Positions 26,999 to 36,852 of a stretch of DNA of 64,000 bases are shown piece by piece. Position numbers and translations under genes: made by a program. Below the pieces are notes generated by a model that had not been told where the DNA came from, made no database searches, and saw only the letters and a program-made list of their open reading frames with translations. Position 1 is the stretch's first letter. Every line of letters begins with the position of its first letter. The DNA is from Woeseia oceani (GTDB taxonomy: Bacteria; Pseudomonadota; Gammaproteobacteria; Steroidobacterales; Woeseiaceae): the NCBI RefSeq assembly GCF_001677435.1, contig NZ_CP016268.1, positions 3,895,001-3,959,000 of the forward strand, in the 5' to 3' direction.

Positions 26999-27601
26999 AT
27001 GAATACGATAGCTCTGCAGTCCTTTCGACCGACCGCAAGACTAGTTTTGGCTCTCTCCCTGGTCCTCTTGCTGTCGGCGTTTCGCCATACCGACGTTGAC
27101 ACCCAAACCAACCCGGCCTATGTCGACTACACGTTCGACGCCGTTTACGTACAGCTGCCGACGGCCAATGACTACTTTCGCGAGTACGTTGCCGAACGGC
27201 TCGCCAAAGAGTTCAGCAAGTCGAATGTGTGCATGTACACAACAGAGGACCTTTTTTCTCCCTTCAGGGACTGGACTGACGAAGAACGGCGGGCGGTCCT
27301 GTCCGAGCGCGGTGTGAGTGCCACCATCGTTATATCGCTGGAATCCGCCAGCGAACGAGCCAGCCCCGGAACGATTTTCTTCAATACCGACCTGGGGACG
27401 GCGACGCACGTACAGGCCAAATCCGACCGCGCGGTCTTTCATGTCAGGCTGATCGACATAGAGACCAGGGATCTGGCGTGGACGGCAATCGTGCGTACCC
27501 GTGGCAGTGGCTCTCTGTTTGTCGGCGACAAGAGCACGGCAAAGGCCATCTCGAAGCACGTTGCCAGATCACTCAGAGAGTCCGGTCACCTGCTAAGATG
27601 A
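26999..27601 (+). CDS. exported protein of unknown function
   Basis: 200 residues with a signal-peptide-like hydrophobic stretch near residues 15-27 (L-V-L-A-L-S-L-V-L-L-L-S-A-F). The rest is soluble, with a mixed alpha/beta pattern, and I do not recognise the family. The phrases D-Y-F-R-E-Y-V-A-E-R-L-A-K-E-F and later V-F-H-V-R-L-I-D-I-E-T-R-D-L-A-W look like a small periplasmic domain that assembles oligomers, but this is only an impression. It precedes the ECF sigma/kinase pair by about 100 bp on the same strand. Confidence 0.7.
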   Translation: MNTIALQSFRPTARLVLALSLVLLLSAFRHTDVDTQTNPAYVDYTFDAVYVQLPTANDYFREYVAERLAKEFSKSNVCMYTTEDLFSPFRDWTDEERRAVLSERGVSATIVISLESASERASPGTIFFNTDLGTATHVQAKSDRAVFHVRLIDIETRDLAWTAIVRTRGSGSLFVGDKSTAKAISKHVARSLRESGHLLR

Positions 27602-27706
27602 GCCTCCTGCGGGAATATGGTCGAGTGTTTACGTCGCGAATGGCCACCCGCCGTATCGCCGCAAGATCGGTGAGCTCACCGGCTCTGCGGTGCCCGGAGG
27701 TCATGC

Positions 27707-28270
27707 ATGCGCCCGAACGAACTTACCGGCCTCATCAATCAGTGGCAATCCGGTGACGATGCCGCCTTGCAGCAGCTCATGCCCCTGGTGCACGGCGAAC
27801 TTCAGCGCCTGGCCCGACGGCAAATGCGCGGGGAAGCACCGTCGCATACGCTGCAGGCCACGGCATTGGTCAATGAAGCCTTCATGCGCCTCGCCGACAT
27901 CAAGATTGAATACAAAGACCGCTCCCACTTTCTGGCAATGGCATCGAAGACCATGCGCAGGGTTCTCGTTGACCACGCACGCAAGAAGAAAAGCGCGAAA
28001 CGCGGCGGCGGTATGCCGGACCTGACGCTCGACGACAATGTGGCAGTGGCAGCCAACGCACCCGACATCCTCGACCTCGACAACGCTCTGAGTGCTCTGG
28101 CGGGAGTCGATGAACATCTTGCATCCACGATAGAGCTGGTATTTTTCGGCGGTCTGACCTACCAGGAGGCCGCGGATACGCAAGGGGTTTCGAAGACGGC
28201 ATTGTTCGACGACATGGAACTGGCGAAGGCCTGGTTGAAGAACCGCATGGCCGACATGGAAGAAGAGTGA
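27707..28270 (+). CDS. ECF-type RNA polymerase sigma factor (Sigma70_ECF)
   Basis: 187 residues, of the ECF group that travels with Ser/Thr kinases rather than membrane anti-sigma factors. Region 2 is seen in A-L-V-N-E-A-F-M-R-L-A-D and H-F-L-A-M-A-S-K-T-M-R-R-V-L-V-D-H-A-R, and region 4 in G-L-T-Y-Q-E-A-A-D-T-Q-G-V-S-K-T-A. The start is the ATG at 27707, within the first codons after the frame opens. The partner kinase gene begins 63 bp downstream. Confidence 0.9.
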   Translation: MRPNELTGLINQWQSGDDAALQQLMPLVHGELQRLARRQMRGEAPSHTLQATALVNEAFMRLADIKIEYKDRSHFLAMASKTMRRVLVDHARKKKSAKRGGGMPDLTLDDNVAVAANAPDILDLDNALSALAGVDEHLASTIELVFFGGLTYQEAADTQGVSKTALFDDMELAKAWLKNRMADMEEE

Positions 28271-28333
28271 TCGACGGCCGCCTACGATCAATCGGCGCAG
28301 CTTGAGTAAAGCGCTATAGCTGAGAACCCGACA

Positions 28334-31300
28334 TTGAACAGCGACGACAAATCACACTGGCAAAAGGTCAAGGCATTGTTCAAGGCCGCTCGCGCATTAC
28401 CGCCTGAATCGCGGGCCGGCTACCTCAGCGAGCAATGCGGCCACGACGCGGACTTGCTCAAGGCGGTTTCGCGGTTGCTGCAGTCCGCAACCGCCGACGA
28501 GTATCTCAGCGGCATCGTCCAGGATGCGGCGAAAAACACCGTCGCGGCAACGGCCAAAGCCAGACTCGAACAGCGGGTTGGAAACTACAAGTTGATCGAG
28601 CTGATCGGTACCGGTGGCATGGGCAACGTCTACCGTGCTGAGCGTGACGACGACCGGTTCGATCACCAGGTGGCCATCAAGCTGTTGCACGCGAATCTCG
28701 GTGACGAGGCGCTGGTGCAACGGTTCCAGGTGGAACGCCAGACTCTCGCGAACATGAACCACCCCAACATTGCGAGACTGCTTGATGGCGGCGAGACCGA
28801 CGCCGGTACGCCCTACCTCGTTATGGAGTACGTCGACGGCATTCCTGTTGACCGCTATTGCGATGAGCACCGGCTGTCCGTTCCCGAGCGACTCCGGCTG
28901 TTCCGCAAGATCGCTGACGCGGTTGAATATGCGCACCGAAACCTGATCGTGCACCGTGATATTAAGCCTTCGAACATCCTTGTGAATCCAGCAGGCGAAC
29001 CGAAATTGCTGGACTTCGGCATCGCCAAGTTTCTCGACAACACCGTGCTCAAGTTCGCCGTCGCCCCAACCCTTGAAGGCAGCGCTTTGATGACGCCGGA
29101 GTACGCCAGCCCGGAACAGGTTCGGGGCGAGCCGATCACCACTGCCACAGACATTTATTCACTGGGTATTCTTCTTTACATACTGCTGAGCGGGCGACGA
29201 CCCTACCTGCAGCAGGCGACCAACATGGCAGCCATTGCCCGGGCCATTTGCGATACCGAGCCCAGCCGCCCGAGCACTGTCATCACGCTGGAAGGCGATC
29301 CGGACAACACGGTGCCAAATATCGTTGCCTCGCGCCGGACGTCAGTCAGCCGCTTAACGAAACTGCTTTCCGGCGATCTCGACAACATCGTGATGATGAC
29401 GTTGCAGAAAGACCCCGAGCGACGCTACCGATCCGCCCGGGCACTGTCGGATGACATTGAAAACTATTTGTCGGATAAGCCGGTTAGCGCGCGGCCGGAA
29501 TCGGTTACTTATCGAACGGGCAAGTTCATAAGGCGTAATCGCTGGGGTGTTGCGGCCACCGCAGCGATTCTTCTGCTGATCGTCGGACTGCCGGCTTATT
29601 ACAGTGTCAAAGTGACCGAGCAACGGAATCTCGCGCAGCTGGAAGCGCAAAAGTCGGCGCAGGTTTCCGGGTTTCTGTTGAGCCTTTTCAGCATGCCGGA
29701 TCCCGATCAGGCTCAGGGCGAACGAGTGACAGCCCGGGCGTTGCTCGATCAGGGCGCCTTGCGCATCGAGCAGGAGTTGGCCGATCAGTCCGTCGTTCGC
29801 GCGGCTATGCAGGACGTCATGGGTGGCGCCTACATGGGCCTCGGCTTGTACGACCGGTCACAAGCGCTGCTCGACAGTGCGTTACGCACGCGCGTATCGC
29901 TCTTTGGTGCAGAGCACGACGAGGTTCTGCAAACCGGGACGAAGATCGCCGAACTCAATGCAGCGACAGGTGACTTCCGGAAAGCCGAGTCGCTCTACCG
30001 TGAGGCGCTGAAACTCAGTCGAAAGCTGCACGGCAATGACAGCCTGCATGCCGCGATGCTGCTCACTGGCCTTGCCAATGCTGTTTACGAACAGGGCAGC
30101 CAGGAGGAAGCACGCGGCTATTACGCTGAAGCGCTGGCCATGCACGAACGCCTCTCCGCACAGCCGAGCCTTGAGAAAGCAACGACGATGCACGGCTACG
30201 GCTGGCTGTTGACCAACATGGCGGAGTTTGACGAGGCCGAGTCGGTTTTACGGGCATCCATCGCCATGCTTCGCGAGACGGCCGGCGCATATCACCCAGA
30301 AGTTCCGGCGGCAATGAATCACCTGACGTTCGCACTGATGGACAGCGGCCAGTGGGATGCCGCGGAACAGAACATGCGGGAGGGGCTGGCGCTGACCACT
30401 CGCATCTATGGGGAAGAACACCCGGGCGTTGCCGCCGATCTGCAGACGCTCGGCACGATCCTGCAGAAGAAGGGCGCGTACGCCGAGGCTGAAACACTGT
30501 ATCGCCGCGGGCTGGCCATCGATCTCAAACTGCTTGGGGAAGATCATCCCTATGTCGCGTCGGACAAGAACAACCTTGCCGGTGTTTTGAAAACCCAGGG
30601 GAACTACGCTGAGGCGATCGCGCTGTACCGTGAATCGCTGGCAACGAACCGGCAACGTTTCGGCACAGAACATCCAGAGACGGCAACGAACCTGTCCAAC
30701 CTCGGGTTGGCGTTGTTGCAGCTGGGGGATTTTGAGGGGGCCCGCGAGCTGCTGGCCGAAGCCACGCAGATTCGCACGGTAGTGTTGGGCGCCGACCACC
30801 CGGCGACGCTCTCGAGCCGAAATATCTTCGCAATCTACCTGCATATTGCCGAGGACTACCCGGCGGCGCGGTCGGCGTTCGAGAAGTCCCTCGCGGATCG
30901 CACGCGCGTGCTGGGCGAGCACCATACCGCACGCATGACGACGTTGCTGGATCTCACCGAGTTGTTGCGCGACATGGGCTTGCCTGATGAAGCAGCCGCA
31001 CGCCTATCGCAAGCACGTGAAACAGTCGACGCCAGCGTGGACGAGCAACACCCCGTCCGCATACGAACAGACTACGTCGATGCCCTGCTGCGCGATGATG
31101 CCGGCGACACCGAGGCTGCGCGATCGCTGTATCAGGGTGTCCTCTATCGTTACCGCGAAATTCTGCTGCCTAATGATCCGCGGCTGGCCAGAATCCTCAT
31201 GGCTTACGGCGACCTGCTGACCCGCAATAGCGAAGTGCGCGCGGCATTGCCGTTGCTGCAGGAAGCTGTATCCATTCGGGAGGCGATACTGCCGGCCGGA

Positions 31301-31486
31301 CACTGGGAAATTGCTGTCGCGCAGAGCCTGCTGGGAAATTGCGAGAGCGCGCTGGGGCGTGCCGGCGCCGAAGCCACCCTGCTTGGCGCACGCGACACGC
31401 TGCTCGCCACACGGGGAAATAAAAACAGCTATACGCAAAAGGCCGAAGCGCGGCTGACCGCGCATCGCGCGCGGGACAACCGCTAA
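28334..31486 (+). CDS. Ser/Thr protein kinase with transmembrane helix and TPR array
   Basis: 1050 residues from a TTG start. The kinase domain is complete: glycine loop G-T-G-G-M-G-N-V-Y-R-A near 92-102, catalytic lysine K116, H-R-D-I-K-P-S-N at 207-214, D-F-G at 227-229, and a P-E-Y-A-S-P-E-Q activation-segment end. A single membrane helix follows at about 404-426. The remaining 600 residues are repeated helical units of tetratricopeptide type that should lie in the periplasm and sense or bind partners. It is coupled to the ECF sigma factor upstream, and is likely to control that sigma factor by phosphorylation. Confidence 0.93.
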   Translation: MNSDDKSHWQKVKALFKAARALPPESRAGYLSEQCGHDADLLKAVSRLLQSATADEYLSGIVQDAAKNTVAATAKARLEQRVGNYKLIELIGTGGMGNVYRAERDDDRFDHQVAIKLLHANLGDEALVQRFQVERQTLANMNHPNIARLLDGGETDAGTPYLVMEYVDGIPVDRYCDEHRLSVPERLRLFRKIADAVEYAHRNLIVHRDIKPSNILVNPAGEPKLLDFGIAKFLDNTVLKFAVAPTLEGSALMTPEYASPEQVRGEPITTATDIYSLGILLYILLSGRRPYLQQATNMAAIARAICDTEPSRPSTVITLEGDPDNTVPNIVASRRTSVSRLTKLLSGDLDNIVMMTLQKDPERRYRSARALSDDIENYLSDKPVSARPESVTYRTGKFIRRNRWGVAATAAILLLIVGLPAYYSVKVTEQRNLAQLEAQKSAQVSGFLLSLFSMPDPDQAQGERVTARALLDQGALRIEQELADQSVVRAAMQDVMGGAYMGLGLYDRSQALLDSALRTRVSLFGAEHDEVLQTGTKIAELNAATGDFRKAESLYREALKLSRKLHGNDSLHAAMLLTGLANAVYEQGSQEEARGYYAEALAMHERLSAQPSLEKATTMHGYGWLLTNMAEFDEAESVLRASIAMLRETAGAYHPEVPAAMNHLTFALMDSGQWDAAEQNMREGLALTTRIYGEEHPGVAADLQTLGTILQKKGAYAEAETLYRRGLAIDLKLLGEDHPYVASDKNNLAGVLKTQGNYAEAIALYRESLATNRQRFGTEHPETATNLSNLGLALLQLGDFEGARELLAEATQIRTVVLGADHPATLSSRNIFAIYLHIAEDYPAARSAFEKSLADRTRVLGEHHTARMTTLLDLTELLRDMGLPDEAAARLSQARETVDASVDEQHPVRIRTDYVDALLRDDAGDTEAARSLYQGVLYRYREILLPNDPRLARILMAYGDLLTRNSEVRAALPLLQEAVSIREAILPAGHWEIAVAQSLLGNCESALGRAGAEATLLGARDTLLATRGNKNSYTQKAEARLTAHRARDNR

Positions 31487-31923
31487 ACGCGAAATTGAGC
31501 AAAACCCAGTTCAGTGGCGGCAAAGATCACACTGCTTGCCACGCGAGGGGCCAGAGCAGCGACACACGAGTGCCTGGGCACGGCCATTCGAACGTCTCGC
31601 GCCTGACAACCACCAAAGGCAGGATGCGAAGATCCCAGCTCATTGACGCAGGGACACGCTGCTCGCGATGCAAAGAGGTTCAAAACAGCGGCGCGTAATG
31701 TCCGGAAGCACAGCAAGGTGGTCATCGCTCGCCCGTCCGCATTGACCTTGTGCTGATAAAAGCCGGGGCCAGCGCGACATCCCACAAACCCGCCTCAGAA
31801 CATTTTCAAAACCCAGCGGTTTTCCGCGCTACCCAGCGCGGTGGAAAGCTGCCAGCCATTTCCGAACAGCAACGCCGCTTTTGCGCCTTTGAAGATAGGA
31901 CCACTATTTTCAAGGCGATCGTC
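31487..31923. other. intergenic region before the lipoprotein gene
   Basis: About 440 bases. The frame of the lipoprotein gene is open back to 31750, but that part has no signal peptide or ribosome site. No other gene, repeat or strong hairpin was seen. Confidence 0.55.
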
Positions 31924-34341
31924 ATGAAACCCATCGATCACACCGCTCCTCCTTCCCACGTCCGTCGGCTGCTGTTTGGGCTGGCCCTCTTTATGCTGGG
32001 GGCCTGCGGCGGTGGGGGCGGAAGCAGCGGTGGTGGCACGATGCCCCCACCACCCCCGCCGCCGGTTATTGAGCCAAGTGATGACGTGTTCGTCGGGGTG
32101 CTCAGCGGGATGCCGAGTGTATTGAGTGTGCTCGACAACGACCGTACAGGTGAGCAACTGGTCTCTGTATCGCGCAGCCGGGTCGGCAGCGAGATCGCCA
32201 TCGACGGCACTACCATCCTCTACACATCACCCAGTGACTTTGTGGGCGAAGACAGTTTCTTTTACATCACCGAGAATTCAAACAGCGAACAGACCCGCTC
32301 GGAAGTGGAACTGCGGGTGGATCAGGTTTCCAGGCCGAATGATCCGGCGGCTGCGCCGGTGCCGTTGGCCGCAATGACGGCAGACGGCCCGTATGCCGTG
32401 GAGTATGAACTCTATGGCGGCATCGACCTGATCACTCACACCACAACCATTCAGGAAGCTGATTTCGGCCAGCTCATACGGGTCGACGGTATACCCTCGC
32501 CCACCCGGATTGAGGGCGCTAAACAGGGCCACCGGGTGTCGGCGCGTTTACGCGCGGGCGTGCGCTACCTGATCAGCTTTGAATACTCCATGGACCGCGA
32601 GAGCGATGTAATTCCGCCGTTGATCTGGTCGGAGTACCCGCAATCCGTCGTGACCGATTCCTACTCGGTCCCGCTGTACGACGATCTGTGCATCTACTAC
32701 GAGGACTGGGTCTGGGGCAATTTCTGGGCATGCCATACCAATCAAACCGGAGTGGAACGTTTGGTGGGACATGTGTTCGAGCCGAAAGTCACTGACGAGT
32801 ACAACTTCTACTTGTGGAGCGAAGTCTATGTGCTCGACGACAAGCTCGTCGTTCTGTGTGAGAACCTGCCGAGCTTTGGCTGCGGTTACAACCTGATGAT
32901 CGAGGAGCTCGACGACAACACAAGCACGCGACAAGACGCCTCCATCGCTATTGGCGGCTCGGCTGTCCATGGCAGCATCGAGACCACCGCCGATTCCGAC
33001 TGGTTCACGATGAATGCCTATGCGACGGAAACAACGGTCATTAATGTCTATCCCGAACCGGACGCCAAAGGCGAACAGCTGGACGACTTTCTCGTGCAGC
33101 TGTGGGTCGACGGCCAGATCGTGGCCTACACCGCGCCGACAGGTGGGGTTGCCACGCTTGAACATGTTGCTACCGGTGACCATTCGCTGCGGGTCGGCAT
33201 CGAATCGTCAGGTGGACAGATTGGCGGTTACCGGATTGAGTCGGCAGGCGGCGATGTGCCCAGCGACACCAGCACATTTGCGGGCATGGAAGTGGGTGAG
33301 GTTGTTGACGGCCAGATCAATAACGGCCGTGACGCTGGTGACTGGTTCAAAGTGTACCTGACGGCAAACGTGCCTTACGAAGCCTCCATCACCACTTCGA
33401 TCGCCGATATTGAGAATGCGTTCATCGGTCTTCGCGATGTACGCGGCGATGCGGTATGGACCTCCAGACAAAACGACGATCTGGTCTGTAACCCAGGCTG
33501 CGAGCACACGCACCGGGTGTCGTTTTCGCTGGTGCGGTCGGGTTACTACTTCCTGACGGCCGCGGCACCGGAACCCCAGCAGAGTGGCCACTATCAGTTG
33601 GCTCTCGTGGAGCGTCAAGCTACAGCGCCTGATGATGATCTTGCCGGAGATACAACGACCATTGGACGTGCAGAATCGATGGTCCCCTCTCACGGCGTGC
33701 TGGAAAGCGCCGGTGATGTTGATTGGTTCCGTTTCATATCGGCGTTCGGCGGCGAACAACGCGCGTTCTTCGTCGATGGCGCTTACGTACTGAACGGGCT
33801 GTTCGAGTATCCGACGGTTGCGATTGTTGATGACAACGGCAATGTCGTGGCAACAGGCGAGGTATGGACGGATGGCGTGCAACGAGTGGCCATGACGACC
33901 GCGCAAAGTGGCAACTACTACCTGACAGTCAGCACCAATAGTACGAATGCTCTGCCCTACACCGTGCACAACAGTGTTGGCGACCCGGCCGGCAACAGAG
34001 ACTCGTGGGCCTACATTGGATTTTGTGCCGAGGTACACCAGTCGATCAGCCGGACTGCGGATCTGGACTGGTACAACATCGAACTGCTGGAGGACCGGTC
34101 CTACGCGTTCGAAATTGCCGGCGAAGAGCAAGGCTACACCGCAGCAACAAGGCCCAGAGTTTCGCTGTACACGGAAACGGGCGATTTCGTCGATAGTGTT
34201 ACCTCTGTGGATGCCAGCGCGACGCTCGCCATAGACATCACAACGTCAGGACGCTACTTCCTGGAGGTGAATAATGATTCGGGACGAATTGGCGGATACC
34301 GGCTATTGGCGACCGATGTGTCGGCGGGTAGCTGTGAGTAA
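31924..34341 (+). CDS. large surface lipoprotein with Ig-like and PPC-type domains
   Basis: 805 residues from the ATG at 31924. Lipobox L-G-A-C with the cysteine at residue 28, followed by a poly-Gly/Ser and poly-Pro linker, which is usual for outer-membrane lipoproteins. An Ig-like or cadherin-like domain follows (V-L-D-N-D motif near residue 65). Several later units with D-x-D-W-F / D-W-Y and Y-x-L-x-V-x-x-S strands (about residues 360, 470, 600, 720) look like bacterial pre-peptidase C-terminal (PPC) beta-domains, which bind surfaces or polysaccharides. No catalytic domain was recognised. The stop codon lies at the very beginning of inverted-repeat element A. Confidence 0.8.
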   Translation: MKPIDHTAPPSHVRRLLFGLALFMLGACGGGGGSSGGGTMPPPPPPPVIEPSDDVFVGVLSGMPSVLSVLDNDRTGEQLVSVSRSRVGSEIAIDGTTILYTSPSDFVGEDSFFYITENSNSEQTRSEVELRVDQVSRPNDPAAAPVPLAAMTADGPYAVEYELYGGIDLITHTTTIQEADFGQLIRVDGIPSPTRIEGAKQGHRVSARLRAGVRYLISFEYSMDRESDVIPPLIWSEYPQSVVTDSYSVPLYDDLCIYYEDWVWGNFWACHTNQTGVERLVGHVFEPKVTDEYNFYLWSEVYVLDDKLVVLCENLPSFGCGYNLMIEELDDNTSTRQDASIAIGGSAVHGSIETTADSDWFTMNAYATETTVINVYPEPDAKGEQLDDFLVQLWVDGQIVAYTAPTGGVATLEHVATGDHSLRVGIESSGGQIGGYRIESAGGDVPSDTSTFAGMEVGEVVDGQINNGRDAGDWFKVYLTANVPYEASITTSIADIENAFIGLRDVRGDAVWTSRQNDDLVCNPGCEHTHRVSFSLVRSGYYFLTAAAPEPQQSGHYQLALVERQATAPDDDLAGDTTTIGRAESMVPSHGVLESAGDVDWFRFISAFGGEQRAFFVDGAYVLNGLFEYPTVAIVDDNGNVVATGEVWTDGVQRVAMTTAQSGNYYLTVSTNSTNALPYTVHNSVGDPAGNRDSWAYIGFCAEVHQSISRTADLDWYNIELLEDRSYAFEIAGEEQGYTAATRPRVSLYTETGDFVDSVTSVDASATLAIDITTSGRYFLEVNNDSGRIGGYRLLATDVSAGSCE

Positions 34342-34692
34342 CAAGGGTCGAACCGATTTTTCGTTTCGCTCGCCTTGGCCTGACGCACGTTCCTGCCTCT
34401 ACGGCTCGGCTCAGAATTGGTGCCACCTGCTCATGACAGTAATCGCCGCCGATTGCAGCACATTCACTTGTCGGCTTGCTTGTAACAGTGCTCACACAGT
34501 GAGCCTGGTCGACGGTAGTAATCGTCATAATTCCTGCATCACACGAGACGACGGCTCCAGACGCACTGGAGACAGTTCAGGATGCACATGCTTGCTGGGC
34601 GAGACAGAGGCGTGGCGCAATCTGGTGTGTACCGCTACGAGCTAAGGCCGAAATCAAGCTGAGCGCCGAGTAAATCGGCTCGACCCCTTGTT
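34340..34692. mobile_element. MITE-like element A with imperfect terminal inverted repeats
   Basis: 353 bp bounded by a left end AACAAGGGTCGAACCGATTT and a right end whose complement reads AACAAGGGGTCGAGCCGATT: about 19 of 21 positions match with one gap. No transposase is inside. Its middle part is clearly related to element B at 37257-37567, so both belong to one dispersed family. The lipoprotein stop TAA overlaps the left end. Confidence 0.65.
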
Positions 34693-35009
34693 CGCTTATT
34701 CGCAATCTGTTGCCTTTTTATGCGACCCGACACCAGTTGCGCGTCTAGTTGCACATGTTCGCGTGTACGCCACGTTCAGAGCTGCAGATCGACTCTATAC
34801 TCAAGCGCGAGCTGACAGGACCGTCGACATCTCCGCAGATTTTTTAAGCCAGGATTTCGATATCGTCCGGCACTCGATTTTCATCGGTGACCATTGCATG
34901 GACGCGACCGCAACCAGTTAGCGAAGAATTCGTTAGCCGGTACTGCGTGTCGTAACATGATTGGCCAACTAAACACGGACCCGCTAAAAAAAATTACAGG
35001 GAGAAAACA
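34693..35009. other. intergenic region before the serine hydrolase gene
   Basis: About 320 bases, no gene seen. An A-rich tract and a good AGGGAG ribosome site immediately precede the hydrolase start. Confidence 0.6.
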
Positions 35010-36491
35010 ATGCTGCGATTCGCACGGCCCATCTCTTTCTTGGCCATAGCCTTTCTGTTCGGCCTGACTGCATGTCAACCTGGAGATGCGACGAGTGTTC
35101 CGGTCGCTTCAGACAGTCAACCTGCCTCCGCACCGAAACGGCCAACAACAGCTGGCGTCGACGACATATTTGCCGATATCGCGGCAGACGCTCCCGGTGC
35201 ATCCGTCATAGTAATGAAAGACGGTGAGATCGTGCATCGCGCTGATTACGGCCTTGCCAACCTCGACTACGGTATACCGATCAACAGCAACACCGTATTT
35301 GACATTGCATCGATCTCGAAACAGTTTGGCGGCATGGCGGCCTTGTTGCTCGAGGCCGACGGCGCACTCGATCTCGACGCGGATGTCAGAGACTACGTGC
35401 CCGAACTCCCGGATTTCGGCTATACGATCACTGCTCGCCACCTGTTACACCACACCAGCGGTATCCGCGACTGGCCGCACGTCATGATGTTGGCCGGCGT
35501 TGAGTATGGCGATGTCATCTCCTACGAGAAAATTCTGCGCATGCTGTTTCAGCAGGAAGCGATTAATTTCCCGCCCGGCTCGGAATACGCCTATTCAAAT
35601 ACTGGCTACAACTTGCTCTCTCTGATCATCGAACGAACGTCAGGCATGACGTTTCGTGAATTTACCAACGAAAGAATTTTCAAACCACTCGGAATGACCA
35701 GTACGCACTTTTCCGACAACTCCAATGAAGTCATTGCGAACCGCGCTGAGTCTTACCAGCCAGTGGAGTCCGGCGCGCCCAGTGGACAGTATCAGCGTGC
35801 TGTGAACCAGTTGACGGCATTGGCATCGAGCTCCCTGCACACAACGATCGACGACTTCGGCCTCTGGATGAAGAATTTTGAGAGCGCTCAGCTTGGCGGA
35901 CAGGCGATCGTCGAGCGCATGACCGAACAGGGTGTCTTGACCAACGGCGAGACCATAGCCTACGCCAACGGCCTCGCGGTCGGCGAATACCGGGACTTGG
36001 TTACTCACGGTCACGGCGGTTCCTGGGCAGGTTTTCGAACCAACTATCTGCGCTTTCCGGACCACGGTATTTCAATTGCAGTGTTCTGCAACTTCGCTGA
36101 TTGTGATCCCGCCCGCCGTGTACGGAAGGTATCAGAAGTCTTTCTCGGCAATCTGATGGGCCCGCCGCCGCCCGAACAAGAAGCCGAACCTGAGAAAATT
36201 CATCCGATCCTGTCGGAAGCTGAGCTCACGGCATTCAACGGCAGCTACCGTAGCGCGGAGCTGGATTCCACCTACCGGGTTTTCGTAAGGGACGGCCAGT
36301 TGATCGCCGAACACTGGCGCAACGCACCGGCCGTGCTCACACCGGTCGCCGAAGATCTGTTTGAAGGGGACCAAAACTGGTTTCCCGAAGTGCGATTCCG
36401 GCGCGATGACAACGGCCATGTAACCGCCTTGCTGGTTGCTGGATCGCGTGTTCGTGATTTGGTATTCGAGCGAATGGCGGCCGATCAATAA
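35010..36491 (+). CDS. lipoprotein serine hydrolase, beta-lactamase class C fold
   Basis: 493 residues. Lipobox L-T-A-C with C22, so it is probably anchored to the envelope. The penicillin-binding/class C fold is shown by S-I-S-K (S101, K104), Y-S-N (Y195, N197) and a later H-G-H-G-G in place of K-T-G. This third motif is common in esterases and peptidases of the family. A C-terminal domain of about 110 residues follows, as in many such hydrolases. Substrate cannot be told: D-peptidase, esterase or beta-lactamase-like. The AGGGAG site is 6-7 bases from the ATG. Confidence 0.9.
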   Translation: MLRFARPISFLAIAFLFGLTACQPGDATSVPVASDSQPASAPKRPTTAGVDDIFADIAADAPGASVIVMKDGEIVHRADYGLANLDYGIPINSNTVFDIASISKQFGGMAALLLEADGALDLDADVRDYVPELPDFGYTITARHLLHHTSGIRDWPHVMMLAGVEYGDVISYEKILRMLFQQEAINFPPGSEYAYSNTGYNLLSLIIERTSGMTFREFTNERIFKPLGMTSTHFSDNSNEVIANRAESYQPVESGAPSGQYQRAVNQLTALASSSLHTTIDDFGLWMKNFESAQLGGQAIVERMTEQGVLTNGETIAYANGLAVGEYRDLVTHGHGGSWAGFRTNYLRFPDHGISIAVFCNFADCDPARRVRKVSEVFLGNLMGPPPPEQEAEPEKIHPILSEAELTAFNGSYRSAELDSTYRVFVRDGQLIAEHWRNAPAVLTPVAEDLFEGDQNWFPEVRFRRDDNGHVTALLVAGSRVRDLVFERMAADQ

Positions 36492-36852
36492 TAAGGCAGT
36501 GGTGAGGACATGCACCGTGGCGATGCACCAGACATCATTCAATGCATCACGTTGGTTCGTTAACCCCTGTGAAAGGGGTCGCTCTCAATTGCAGAAGCGA
36601 GCATTTTCGCCACCTGCGACGATATCGCGGAATTGGCATGATGGTTGCAACCTTATTCGTAAGCGCGTCTCGGTGCTTTCGAAAGATCCGAAATGACTGC
36701 GCCTCTGGACTTCGGGTTCCAACCCCCCCGGAAGCCGGCTCCAGGAGCAACGGCAGAGTAGGTAGCGCTATAGGGAGCGGCATTGTGCCGCTCCCTTCTT
36801 TGCCATAATTGTTGGGATGATCCGAACTGGCTTTTCCGATAGGACAATCAAG
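36492..36852. other. 360-bp gap with hairpins, possible sRNA
   Basis: No ORF with support. A short hairpin ACCCCT-GTGAA-AGGGGT lies near 36558-36575, and a strong terminator at 36773-36800 (listed separately). The region may be a long 3' UTR or an independent small RNA. Confidence 0.4.
36773..36800 (+). terminator. intrinsic terminator, perfect 10-bp stem
   Basis: GGGAGCGGCA-TTG-TGCCGCTCCC forms a perfect 10-bp stem with a 3-base loop followed by TTCTTT on the plus strand. It lies 280 bp after the hydrolase stop and 53 bp before the thioesterase start. Confidence 0.75.

Noticed and set aside
31987-32090. Gly- and Pro-rich low-complexity stretch
   Set aside because: A normal linker after a lipobox, not a frameshift or repeat element.
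33208-34131. 307-codon ORF on the minus strand
   Set aside because: It lies inside the lipoprotein gene; no ribosome site, no recognised domain, and the plus frame has a lipobox and repeats.
36710-36740. GGGTTCCAACCCCC, similar to a tRNA T arm
   Set aside because: No anticodon arm or acceptor stem pairs around it, so it is not a tRNA.
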